The translations under genes and the position numbers were made by a program. This document shows, piece by piece, positions 18,390-25,414 of a stretch of DNA of 41,268 nt (positions are counted from its first letter, which is position 1; every line of letters starts with the position of its first letter). Source of the DNA: Betaproteobacteria bacterium HGW-Betaproteobacteria-16 (lineage in GTDB: Bacteria > Pseudomonadota > Gammaproteobacteria > Burkholderiales > Burkholderiaceae_C); assembly GCA_002840835.1 (NCBI GenBank), contig PHCQ01000043.1, positions 1-41,268 of the forward strand. Reading direction: 5' to 3'. The notes below the pieces were generated by a model. It ran no database searches. It was not told where the DNA came from and saw only the letters and a list, made by a program, of their open reading frames with translations.

Positions 18390-18426
18390 GCTTGGGACTC
18401 CGAAGGGAAAGGGCCAGAAAAGAAAG

Positions 18427-18448
18427 CGGCTCAACGCAGGTTGAGCCG
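18427..18448 (-). promoter_or_regulatory. Stem-loop in the argD leader, attenuator-like
   Basis: CGGCTCAAC, 4-base loop, GTTGAGCCG: a perfect 9-base-pair stem 38-59 bases before the argD start. On the argD strand the stem is followed by CTTTCTTTTCT, an interrupted U-rich run. It could be a weak intrinsic terminator or attenuator in the leader, or just a structured 5' end. Confidence 0.4.
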
Positions 18449-18567
18449 TTGAAAAGCGATTCTAGGCGCAGCGGCGGGCATCATCGTTGCTTGTTTTGCA
18501 TTGCAGTCATGTCACACGGTGCGGCGCCGGCGCACCTCCCGGAGGGCGGGTTATCCCTGAGATCAAG

Positions 18568-18579
18568 TCTTATATAAGA
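18568..18579. promoter_or_regulatory. 12-bp perfect palindrome in the argD/DUF3579 divergent region
   Basis: TCTTATATAAGA is a perfect AT-rich palindrome in GC-rich DNA, immediately followed by TAGAAT (18580-18585), a good -10 for the plus-strand gene at 18671. The position over a promoter core suggests an operator. I cannot name the regulator. The rest of the 281-base gap (18390-18670) holds only the argD leader hairpin and no other visible signal. Confidence 0.4.
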
Positions 18580-18670
18580 TAGAATACCGGGCGGCCAACC
18601 TGTCGAGTGATCCTCGCGCTGGTGCTGGCCATGTCCCCCTTTCTGGGCCCTCCACCCGCAGGCTTCCCCG

Positions 18671-18979
18671 ATGGTTACTCCCACCGCCAAGCAAGTGTTC
18701 ATTCAGGGCGTCACCCAGAGTGGCCGCACCTTCCGGCCCAGCGATTGGGCGGAGCGACTGGCGGGCGTGATGAGTTCATTTCGCCCGGGTGGTGCACAGC
18801 CAGGCAGCCACCTGAGCTATTCCCCATGGTGCGTGCCCAACACCATCAACGGGGTGAAATGCGTGGTCGTGCACACCGATCTGCGTGATGCAGAACCCAT
18901 GGCCTGGGACTTCGTGATGCACTTCGCCCGCGACAACGATCTGCAGGTGGCCGAGGGCTGCTTGCTGCCCGAGCGGTGA
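18671..18979 (+). CDS. DUF3579 domain protein
   Basis: 102 residues, full family length. Recognisable segments are KQVFIQGVTQSGRTFRPSDW, ERLAGVMSSF, YSPWCVPNTINGVKCVVV and WDFVMHFARDNDLQVAEGC. The family is restricted largely to betaproteobacteria, usually sits beside argD, and has no known function. There is no signal peptide or membrane segment. ATG 18671 gives the standard N-terminus. It is transcribed divergently from argD, and a palindromic repeat begins 3 bases after its stop. Confidence 0.88.
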   Translation: MVTPTAKQVFIQGVTQSGRTFRPSDWAERLAGVMSSFRPGGAQPGSHLSYSPWCVPNTINGVKCVVVHTDLRDAEPMAWDFVMHFARDNDLQVAEGCLLPER

Positions 18980-18981
18980 CC

Positions 18982-19065
18982 CACCCCCGCGCCGCGCCTT
19001 CGGCGCGTCACCCCCTCAAGGGGGCGATACCAGTGGCCCGGCGAAGCCGGTTCCACGGTATCTCT
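18982..19065. repeat. Palindromic intergenic repeat, copy A
   Basis: The 49 bases at 19017-19065 match 22991-23039 at 48 of 49 positions; the flank (ACCCCCGCG...) is also similar. The core folds as GATACC-a-GTGG-c-CCGGC, GAA loop, GCCGG-tt-CCAC-GGTATC (19026-19062). It lies just after the DUF3579 stop. This looks like a REP-type element. No transposase is linked. Confidence 0.75.
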
Positions 19066-19130
19066 GGATGAAGGCCCGCGCTTCGGAAGGCGCCTCAGGT
19101 TTTTCTGCGGCGCTGCTGTCGGCATCACCT

Positions 19131-19185
19131 CAAGAAAAGGGGCGACGCCAGTCGTCCGACAGAACCGGCCCGACGGTATCTCTGG
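19131..19185. repeat. Degenerate copy of the same palindromic repeat (copy C)
   Basis: Keeps the order of copy A: CAAG...GGGGCGA, a CCAGT core, ACCGG and the closing ACGGTATCTCTGG, but with many changes and a poor hairpin. It lies 65 bases after copy A in the same gap, between DUF3579 and rpsT. It probably represents an older insertion or a decayed tandem copy. Confidence 0.5.
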
Positions 19186-19217
19186 AAGTGGGCATTTCGC
19201 CCTGGCCTTCCAGACGC

Positions 19218-19245
19218 AAAAAAGCCGTCTTGCGACGGCTTTTTT
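19218..19245. terminator. Bidirectional intrinsic terminator between DUF3579 and rpsT
   Basis: A6, stem GCCGTC (19224-19229), loop TTGC, stem GACGGC (19234-19239), T6. The A and T runs on both sides allow termination in either direction. It serves rpsT (minus strand, stop at 19332) and the plus-strand gene ending at 18979. The remainder of the 352-base gap 18980-19331 holds the two repeats and nothing else I recognise. Confidence 0.9.
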
Positions 19246-19331
19246 GCTTTTGCTGGCAGCGCACCGTTTCAAACGGCAGACCCTTGAAAGGGTCCGGGCT
19301 GTTGGTCTGCCGGGGCAGACCGTGAGGGGTG

Positions 19332-19631
19332 TCAGGCGGCGGCGGTGGCCAGCGTCTTGACCTTGGCAGACAGGCGGCTCTTGTCGCGAGCGGCCTTGTT
19401 CTTGTGGAAGATGCCCTTGTCGGCCACGATGTCCACCACTTTTTGCATCTTGGCGAACAGTTCGGTGGCTTTGTCCTTGTCACCTGCCAGAACGGCTTTT
19501 TCCACGTTCTTCACGGCGGTGCGGTACTTGGAGCGCAGCGAGGTGTTCGCGGCGTTGATCTTGACGTCCTGGCGGACGCGCTTGCGGCCTGAGGCCAGGC
19601 GGGGGTTCTTTTTCTTTGGCTTGGTTGCCAT
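19332..19631 (-). CDS. rpsT: 30S ribosomal protein S20
   Basis: 99 residues, longer than the 87 of E. coli but normal for this family of bacteria. It binds 16S rRNA early in 30S assembly. It is very Lys/Arg/Ala-rich with the usual start [18 protein letters not shown], central [14 protein letters not shown] and the C-terminal [16 protein letters not shown]. The ribosome site AAGGAAA (19638-19644) precedes ATG 19631. It is monocistronic, between its promoter at 19678-19705 and the terminator at 19218-19245. Confidence 0.97.
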   Translation of the reverse strand: MATKPKKKNPRLASGRKRVRQDVKINAANTSLRSKYRTAVKNVEKAVLAGDKDKATELFAKMQKVVDIVADKGIFHKNKAARDKSRLSAKVKTLATAAA

Positions 19632-19677
19632 GATGAGTTTCCTTTACGTGTTTGGGATGATGCCAGCAAAGCCCGCG

Positions 19678-19705
19678 ATTTTAGCATGAGCCTCCCCCGC
19701 GACAA
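19678..19705 (-). promoter_or_regulatory. Probable sigma-70 promoter of rpsT
   Basis: On the minus strand: -35 TTGTCG (19705-19700), a 16-base spacer, and an extended -10 TGC-TAAAAT (TAAAAT at 19683-19678). It lies 47 bases upstream of the rpsT start, consistent with a short leader carrying the AAGGAAA site. Confidence 0.6.
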
Positions 19706-19854
19706 AGCAGTGGTCTGCGGCCAGGGTCACCGCAGATCCGCCCCAACGACCAGCTTTGGACGGGCTGCTGGTGCCGTCCCCCTTCAAGCCCGCAGGCGCC
19801 AGAATGGGGGAAAGACGCCGCAGGCGGCGCAGGGGGTTCTCTTACACTCTTGCG

Positions 19855-21420
19855 GTGACACTGTTCAAATCCGCCTCCCTGATCTCCGTGCTGACGTTGG
19901 CGTCGCGCATCACCGGCCTGTTGCGCGAGTTGCTGATGGCATCGACCTTCGGCGCCAGCGCCCTGACCGACGCGTTTAACGTCGCCTTCCGCATCCCGAA
20001 TTTCTTCCGGCGCCTGTTCGCCGAAGGCGCTTTCAGCCAGGCCTTCGTGCCGGTGCTGGCTGCCGCACGGGAAAAAGATGGGGAGGATGCCACCAGGGAG
20101 CTGGTGAACCAGATCGCCACGGTGCTGGCATGGGCGCTCACATTCACCTGCATTCTGGGTGTGGTGGGTGCGCCCGTGCTGGTGTGGGCGATGGCCAGCG
20201 GTCTCAAGCAGACCCCTGAAGGGTTTGAGGCCGCCGTGTTCATGACCCGATGGATGTTCCCGTACATCGCTTTCATGTCGCTGGTGGCGTTGTCGGCCGG
20301 CATTCTGAACACTTGGAAGCGCTTTGCGGTGCCGGCCGCCACGCCGGTGCTGCTCAATGTGGCCTTGATCGCCGCCGCCGGCTGGGGCGCACCCTGGTTT
20401 GGCAGCATGGGTATCGAACCCATCTATGCCATGACCGGTGGCGTGCTGCTGGGCGGGGCGCTGCAATTGTCGGTACAGATCCCGGCGTTGCGCAGGCTGG
20501 GCATGTTGCCGCGGGTAGGTTGGCGCTGGTCGTCGCTGCGCCACGCATGGCAGCATCCTGGCACGCGCCGTGTGACCACGCTGATGCTGCCGGCATTGCT
20601 GGGCGTGAGCGTGGCGCAGATCTCGCTGCTGATCAACACCCAGATTGCTTCGCACCTGACCGTGGGCAGCGTGAGCTGGCTCACCTATGCGGACCGCCTG
20701 ATGGAGTTTCCCACGGCCATGCTGGGCGTGGCGCTGGGGGTGGTGCTGCTGCCCCAGTTGGCGGCGGCCCGTGCGGCAGACGATGCCGACCGCTACAGCG
20801 GTCTGCTGGACTGGGGTCTGCGCCTGGTGGTGCTGCTGGCGGTGCCCAGTGCGGTGGCTCTCCTGACTTTCGCCCGGCCCCTGGTCGCGGTGCTGTACCA
20901 CTACGGCGCCTTCACTGCTGCCGATGTGCAACAGACTTCGCTGGCCCTGATGGGCTATGGCGCGGGTCTGATCGGTTTGATCGCCATCAAGGTGCTGGCG
21001 CCCGGTTTCTATGCGCGGCAGGACATTCGCACCCCCGTGAAGATCGCCATCGTGGTGCTGGTGCTGACCCAGTGCATGAACCTGCTGCTGGTGCCGTACC
21101 TGGCTCACGCGGGGCTGGCGCTGGCCATCGGCATTGGCGCCATGGTCAACGCCCTGTGGCTGCTGCTGGGCCTGATCAAGCGCGGCGCCTACAAGCCATC
21201 TCCAGGCTGGGCCCGTTTCGGCTTGCAGGTGGTGGCGGCCAGCGCATTGCTGGCGGTGTTTCTGATGGCGATGACCACCCAGGTGAACTGGCTGGCGTTT
21301 GAGGGGCGGGCGCTGGGCCGCGTGGGGTTGTTGACCCTCTGTATCCTGGGGGCGGTTCTGGTGTATTTTGTGACTTTGTTGCTGTCGGGTTTGAACCTGC
21401 GCCAATTCGTCCGAAAATAG
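19855..21420 (+). CDS. murJ: Lipid II flippase MurJ
   Basis: 521 residues from GTG 19855. It flips lipid II across the inner membrane for peptidoglycan synthesis and is an essential MOP-superfamily protein with 14 predicted membrane helices. The N-terminus LFKSASLISVLTLASRITGLLRE and the conserved FGASALTDAFNVAFRIPNFFRRLFAEGAF with arginines of the central cavity are unmistakable. The GTG is preferred over ATG 19756, whose 33 extra codons are Arg-rich repeat-like DNA. TACACT (19843-19848) lies 6 bases before the GTG, which hints at a leaderless message. It is followed after 27 bases by the SirB1-like gene. Confidence 0.95.
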   Translation: MTLFKSASLISVLTLASRITGLLRELLMASTFGASALTDAFNVAFRIPNFFRRLFAEGAFSQAFVPVLAAAREKDGEDATRELVNQIATVLAWALTFTCILGVVGAPVLVWAMASGLKQTPEGFEAAVFMTRWMFPYIAFMSLVALSAGILNTWKRFAVPAATPVLLNVALIAAAGWGAPWFGSMGIEPIYAMTGGVLLGGALQLSVQIPALRRLGMLPRVGWRWSSLRHAWQHPGTRRVTTLMLPALLGVSVAQISLLINTQIASHLTVGSVSWLTYADRLMEFPTAMLGVALGVVLLPQLAAARAADDADRYSGLLDWGLRLVVLLAVPSAVALLTFARPLVAVLYHYGAFTAADVQQTSLALMGYGAGLIGLIAIKVLAPGFYARQDIRTPVKIAIVVLVLTQCMNLLLVPYLAHAGLALAIGIGAMVNALWLLLGLIKRGAYKPSPGWARFGLQVVAASALLAVFLMAMTTQVNWLAFEGRALGRVGLLTLCILGAVLVYFVTLLLSGLNLRQFVRK

Positions 21421-21447
21421 CCGAACCGCTTTCACCGCCCACCCACC

Positions 21448-22305
21448 ATGCCCGCCGCCTACGACTACCTGGCGCCCACGCCTCTGGGGTACTTTGCTGC
21501 CCTGGTGGGTGACGACGAGAGCCTGCCGTTGCTGGAAGCGGCCACGGCGGTGGCCCAGGACGAATACCCCGATCTTGACGTGCAGGCGGTGCTGGGCGAC
21601 GTCGATCAGCTGCTGGCCCGTGTGCGCCGTCGCTGCGCGACAGAAACCGAGCCCCTGCCGCGTCTTCGGCTGCTGAACCAGTTCTTCTTCCATGACATGG
21701 GGTTTGGCGGCAACGTCAACAACTACTACGACCCGGACAACAGCTACCTGAACGCGGTGTTGCGCACGCGCCGGGGCATTCCCATCACGCTTGCGGTGCT
21801 GTGGCTGGAGCTGGCCCAGGGGCTGGGGCTGAAGGCCCGCGGCGTCAACTTTCCTGGGCATTTCATGGTCAAGGTCAACCTGCCGAACGGGCAGGTGGTG
21901 ATCGATCCCTTCAGCGGGCAGTCGCTCAGTCGCGAAGATTTGTCGGAGCGGCTGGAACCTTACAAGCGGCGCAATGGCCTGGTCGACGACTTCGACGTGC
22001 CGGTGGGGCTCTACCTGCAGGCCGCCGGCCCACGCGAGATCCTCGCCCGCATCCTGCGCAACCTCAAGGAAATTCACCGCACCCAGGAAGACTGGCTGCG
22101 CCTGATCGCGGTGGAGGACCGCCTGCTGGTGCTCTTGCCCGACGCCTGGAGCGAATACCGCGACCGCGGGCTTGCCTGGGCCGAGATGGGCGAGGCGCGC
22201 CTGGCTGTGAGCGATCTTGAAATTTACATCGACCACACCGAAGACACCCTGGAGCGCGATGCCATCGATCAGCGCCTGCAGGAACTGCGCCGCGCGCTGA
22301 ACTGA
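21448..22305 (+). CDS. SirB1-family protein (transglutaminase-like N-terminus, TPR-like C-terminus)
   Basis: 285 residues. The N-terminal two thirds carries the SirB1/transglutaminase-like core: LNQFFFHDMGFGGNVNNYYD, SYLNAVLRTRRGIPITLAVLW and RGVNFPGHFMVKV, with the family's conserved His but apparently no catalytic Cys. The C-terminal part (about 195-285) is helical with a tetratricopeptide-like pattern (WSEYRDRGLAWAEMGEARLA). No enzymatic role is established for the family. It probably shares the murJ transcript (27-base gap) and is followed 18 bases later by an NAD(P)-binding protein. Confidence 0.87.
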   Translation: MPAAYDYLAPTPLGYFAALVGDDESLPLLEAATAVAQDEYPDLDVQAVLGDVDQLLARVRRRCATETEPLPRLRLLNQFFFHDMGFGGNVNNYYDPDNSYLNAVLRTRRGIPITLAVLWLELAQGLGLKARGVNFPGHFMVKVNLPNGQVVIDPFSGQSLSREDLSERLEPYKRRNGLVDDFDVPVGLYLQAAGPREILARILRNLKEIHRTQEDWLRLIAVEDRLLVLLPDAWSEYRDRGLAWAEMGEARLAVSDLEIYIDHTEDTLERDAIDQRLQELRRALN

Positions 22306-22323
22306 TCGGCAGCGCGTTCGTCC

Positions 22324-22956
22324 ATGACCACCTTGCTGATTCTGGGGGCCACCGGCCTGGTGGGCCGATCCGTGCTGAGCCAGGCGCTGGCCGATCGCAG
22401 TGTGAGGCGGGTGGTTGCGCCCACCCGAAAACCCCTTCCGCCGCATGCCCGGCTGCACAATCCGCAACCAAATTTTGAGCGTTTGCCGGAAGACGCGGAC
22501 TGGTGGAAGGTGGACGCGGTGGCCTGCGCCTTGGGGACGACCATCGCCAAGGCGGGCTCCCGCGAAGCGTTTTACAAAGTCGATCACGACTTGCCTTTGC
22601 GCGCGGGCGAACTGGCGCTGGCGCATGGGGCGCGGGCCTACGCGCTGAACTCGGCACTGGGTGCGGACCCGCAGTCCAGGGTGTTTTATTCGCGCACCAA
22701 GGGCGAGCTGGAGCGCGATCTGCAGAAGCTGGGCTACCCGTCGCTCACCCTGGTGCGGCCCGGCTTGATTGGCGGCGAGCGCGAAGAGTCGCGGCCGGCC
22801 GAGCAGATCGGTGTGACCCTGTCGCAATGGCTGCGACCACTGCTGCCGCTGCGCTATCGCGTGGTGCCGGCAGAGAACATCGCGCACCACCTGCTGCTGG
22901 CGGCCTTGGCGGCCCGCCACGGGGTGCATGTGGTGCCGTCGGAAGCGATGGTGTGA
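22324..22956 (+). CDS. NAD(P)-binding Rossmann protein (atypical SDR, HTATIP2/YbjT-like)
   Basis: 210 residues. The glycine-rich nucleotide site LILGATGLVGRSVL (5-18) opens an extended or atypical short-chain dehydrogenase fold. CALGTTIAKAGSREAF and the active-site-region FYSRTKGELERDL (Tyr-x-x-x-Lys-like) match oxidoreductases of the HTATIP2/NmrA-related group. LVRPGLIGGEREE follows as the usual RPG motif. The substrate is unknown. It sits at the end of the murJ-SirB1 run, and a palindromic repeat follows its stop. Confidence 0.82.
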   Translation: MTTLLILGATGLVGRSVLSQALADRSVRRVVAPTRKPLPPHARLHNPQPNFERLPEDADWWKVDAVACALGTTIAKAGSREAFYKVDHDLPLRAGELALAHGARAYALNSALGADPQSRVFYSRTKGELERDLQKLGYPSLTLVRPGLIGGEREESRPAEQIGVTLSQWLRPLLPLRYRVVPAENIAHHLLLAALAARHGVHVVPSEAMV

Positions 22957-22965
22957 CGTAGAACA

Positions 22966-23039
22966 CCCCCGCGTCGCTTCGCGCCACCCCCAAGGGGGCG
23001 ATACCAGTGGCCCGGCAAAGCCGGTTCCACGGTATCTCT
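22966..23039. repeat. Palindromic intergenic repeat, copy B
   Basis: The 49-base core at 22991-23039 is identical to copy A (19017-19065) except one base (GCAAAG for GCGAAG, in the loop). The long imperfect hairpin spans 23000-23036. It fills the gap between two convergent genes, 22956 and 23090, and could help terminate either. Confidence 0.75.
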
Positions 23040-23089
23040 TGACGGGGTACTTCGCTTCGGGTCGGGTATTGGTGTGAGTTTCGACAGGT

Positions 23090-24085
23090 TCAGCCTGGCC
23101 GGCGATTTGGGCTGCCGGCTTTTCCGAGCAGATGCCAGGTCCGTCGCAACTGGGTGTCGGAGCTGAAGCCGGCCAGTTCGGCCGCCTGCGTCACGTTGTG
23201 GCCTGAGCGCAGCGCGGCCTCGGCCAGATCGAGCCGGATGTTGCGCAGGTAGGCCAGCGGCGCGATGCCTGCGTGGGTGAGGAACAACCGGGTGAGGTGG
23301 CGTGGCGAGGTGCAGGCGACCTCGGCCATGCGCGGCAGCGACCAGTCGGCCTGCGGTTGCTGGCCGACCGTGTCCTGCACGCGGTGGATGGCCGGATGCA
23401 GGTGGTCCCGAAAGCGCAGGAACGGCGAAAGCTCGGGGTCGTTCGGTCCGCGCCGCAAGGCCACCACCATGCCCTGGGCCACCTGGGCCGCCAGCGCCGG
23501 GCCGCAGATCCTGCTGATCCGGTGCAGGAAGAGATCGATGCCTGTGGTGACACCGGCGCTGCTGCACACCGGTCCGTCCATGAGGAACACCCGGTTGGCC
23601 ACCACGTCGCAAGCCGGGGCCACATGGCGCAGTTCGTCCAGATGCTGGTGGTGGGTGGTGGCGCGCCGGCCGTCGAGCAGGCCGGCGTGGGCGGCCAGCA
23701 CGGCACCGGCGCACACGGTCAGCAACTCCGCCCTGCCTGTGGCGAGCTGCAGTCCGCGCAACCAGTGCATGAGCCTGCGTGTGGGTTCGTTGTCGACCAC
23801 GAGCCGGGCGCCCGGCTGGCCGACCAGCACCACCCAGCAGGGTTCGGCAAGCTGCGAGGGCAGGGGCTCGATGTCGCTGACCATGGCGCCCACTGAACTC
23901 CGTGTCCGGGCCTCGGGGCCCACGAAGCGCAATCGGAATGCGTCTGGCCTGCCTGCGGCTTGCATGCATTGATTGGCGATGCGCAGTGCTTCGGCCGGGC
24001 CGGCCCAGTCCAGGATGAGGCTGTCCGGCAGAAGGACGAACAGCACTTCGATGGGCTGGGCTTCCCGCTTCAGGCGCGCGTCCAC
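23090..24085 (-). CDS. GlxA-type AraC transcriptional regulator with DJ-1/PfpI sensor domain
   Basis: About 331 residues from GTG 24085. The N-terminal half is a class I glutamine-amidotransferase-like (DJ-1/PfpI) domain: LFVLLPDSLILDWAGPAEALRIAN, WVVLVGQPG, LLTVCAGAVLAAHAGLLDG. The C-terminal 110 residues are an AraC DNA-binding unit: WSLPRMAEVACTSPRHLTRLF, then LRNIRLDLAEAALRSG and VTQAAELAGFSSDTQLRR. Members regulate catabolism of amines, carnitine or betaine-like compounds. The start overlaps the DJ-1 gene by 16 bases, so an ATG-less coupled start is inferred. It probably controls the two upstream genes. Confidence 0.88.
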   Translation of the reverse strand: MDARLKREAQPIEVLFVLLPDSLILDWAGPAEALRIANQCMQAAGRPDAFRLRFVGPEARTRSSVGAMVSDIEPLPSQLAEPCWVVLVGQPGARLVVDNEPTRRLMHWLRGLQLATGRAELLTVCAGAVLAAHAGLLDGRRATTHHQHLDELRHVAPACDVVANRVFLMDGPVCSSAGVTTGIDLFLHRISRICGPALAAQVAQGMVVALRRGPNDPELSPFLRFRDHLHPAIHRVQDTVGQQPQADWSLPRMAEVACTSPRHLTRLFLTHAGIAPLAYLRNIRLDLAEAALRSGHNVTQAAELAGFSSDTQLRRTWHLLGKAGSPNRRPG

Positions 24086-24666
24086 TGGAAATCCATCTGG
24101 TGTGCCGTGCGCTCGGCCAGCGCCATGCCGGCCAGGCGGGCCACCAGGTGCAGGCTCATGTCGATGCCGGCGCTGATGCCGGCGGAGGTCACCACGCGGC
24201 CCTGGTCGACCCAGCGCACGCCGTCTCGCACGGTGAGTGCCGGGAATCGCCGGGCTAGGTCGTCCAGATCCTCCCAGTGGGTGGTTACTTCGCCGGTGGT
24301 GATCACGCCGCTGGCGGCCAGCAGGAAGGCGCCGGTACACACCGAAGCCGTGATCTGCGCAGAACGGTTGGCGCGGGCGATCCAGGTCAGTGTCTGCGCG
24401 CTGGTCAGCGCGTCGTCGACCACGCCGCCCGGCACGATGAGCACGTCAGGCGCAGGTGTGTCCTCGAATCCGTGAGTGGGCAGCAGTGCGAGGCCGGCAC
24501 GCGCCCGCACAGGTGCCTGGCTTTGCGCGACGCAATGCACCTCGAACAGGGCCTGAGAAGCCGGGTTTTCGCGCAGGTGCATGCGGCTGGCGGTGGTGAA
24601 TACCTCGTAGGGCCCGGCCAGGTCCAGCGCTTCCACCTGATCAAAGGCCAGGATCGCGACTTTCAT
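24070..24666 (-). CDS. DJ-1/PfpI family protein (isonitrile hydratase-like)
   Basis: 198 residues. ATG 24666 (MKVAILAFDQVEALDLAGPY) matches the usual N-terminus; an upstream in-frame ATG at 24717 lies within the neighbouring gene. The fold is a stand-alone class I GATase-like domain with the nucleophile-elbow cysteine Cys110 in SVCTGAFLLAASG and the LIVPGG strand at 76-81. Related proteins include Pseudomonas isonitrile hydratase (InhA), which turns isonitriles into N-substituted formamides, but many act as AraC-associated sensors. The cysteine and upstream Asp are present, so an enzyme is possible. It lies between the isochorismatase-like gene (18-base gap) and the GlxA gene (overlap). Confidence 0.83.
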   Translation of the reverse strand: MKVAILAFDQVEALDLAGPYEVFTTASRMHLRENPASQALFEVHCVAQSQAPVRARAGLALLPTHGFEDTPAPDVLIVPGGVVDDALTSAQTLTWIARANRSAQITASVCTGAFLLAASGVITTGEVTTHWEDLDDLARRFPALTVRDGVRWVDQGRVVTSAGISAGIDMSLHLVARLAGMALAERTAHQMDFQWTRA

Positions 24667-24683
24667 GGGAGGGTCAGGCCGGG

Positions 24684-25238
24684 TCACACGCCCTCCAGGG
24701 CCTGTGCGGGTGTGCACAGGCGAACGAACCGGTCCTTCAATACTGTGGCGGTGCGGGCGCGAATGTCGGCGGCCGTCAAAGGCTTGCCATCGGGCTGCAC
24801 CATGTCGAAGGTCAGGGTGGCTTCAAGCACAAAGTCCACGGTGTAGCCCAGGTCGGACGCGTGCCGGGCCGTGGTCTCGCAACACTGTTCGGTGCGGATG
24901 CCGCTGACGATCAGGCGCTGGATGCCGTTGCGGTTCAACCAGACATCCAGCCCGGTGCCCACCAGGGCGCTGTGACGCGATTTGTGGAAAGTGGCAGCCG
25001 CCTCAAAGGCTGTCAGCCCCTCGAACGGCCGCACCGCGCCCGATTCTTCGGAGAACGGGTTGCTGGGCACCGCCGGTCCGTCCCGGTGGAACACGCGAAC
25101 GATGGGCATGTTCACGGCCTGGGCGCCTTCGATGAGGGCGTTCTGCGCGGCCAGATAGGCTGGCACGTCATGCTCGCTGAAGAACGGTCGGCGGCGGAAC
25201 GACTCTTGCACATCGATCACGATCAGACAGGTATTCAT
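24684..25238 (-). CDS. Isochorismatase-family cysteine hydrolase
   Basis: 184 residues. The cysteine-hydrolase triad is visible: Asp9 in IVIDVQESF, Lys86 in FHKSRHSAL, and Cys119 in GIRTEQCCETTARHA. Family members hydrolyse nicotinamide, N-carbamoylsarcosine, ureidoacrylate or other amides; isochorismate is only one substrate. The local context, with a DJ-1 protein and a GlxA regulator, favours an amide or nitrogenous compound rather than siderophore synthesis (inference). It is the first gene of the three-gene unit, with an unassigned 176-base region upstream. Confidence 0.87.
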   Translation of the reverse strand: MNTCLIVIDVQESFRRRPFFSEHDVPAYLAAQNALIEGAQAVNMPIVRVFHRDGPAVPSNPFSEESGAVRPFEGLTAFEAAATFHKSRHSALVGTGLDVWLNRNGIQRLIVSGIRTEQCCETTARHASDLGYTVDFVLEATLTFDMVQPDGKPLTAADIRARTATVLKDRFVRLCTPAQALEGV

Positions 25239-25314
25239 GGAATTTCCTTATGGGGGTGAAAGCCTGAATTTTTCCCTTAAGAAAAGCCGTTGTCCGTTTC
25301 AGCCAGAGACCAAC

Positions 25315-25330
25315 TCCGATCATTTTCGGA
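25315..25330. promoter_or_regulatory. Small inverted repeat upstream of the isochorismatase cluster
   Basis: TCCGA, 6-base spacer, TCGGA, about 77 bases before the cluster's first start, near partial repeats of GTCCG and GGACA. It could be a binding site of the GlxA-type regulator. The evidence is only symmetry and position. Confidence 0.25.
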
Positions 25331-25367
25331 CATCATTGTCGCAAACTGGATGGCGGGTGTCTCCATG

Positions 25368-25393
25368 AAAAAAGGCCCGCTGAGCGGGCCTTT
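25368..25393 (-). terminator. Intrinsic terminator of purM
   Basis: On the minus strand: stem GGCCCGC, loop TCA, stem GCGGGCC (25390-25374), followed by six T. It lies 22 bases after the purM stop, the right distance. The plus-strand side has only three T, so it acts mainly for purM. Confidence 0.9.
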
Positions 25394-25414
25394 GTGCAGG
25401 TACTCGCTGTTATT

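Noticed and set aside
19756..19854. Upstream ATG start for murJ
   Set aside because: It would add 33 residues including a run of arginines encoded by repeat-like GC-rich DNA. The GTG at 19855 gives the conserved MurJ N-terminus.
19681..22929. A 1082-codon open frame on the minus strand
   Set aside because: It runs antisense to murJ, the SirB1-like gene and the NAD(P)-binding gene, is rich in His, Gln, Arg and Gly without domains, and is a typical shadow frame of high-GC DNA.
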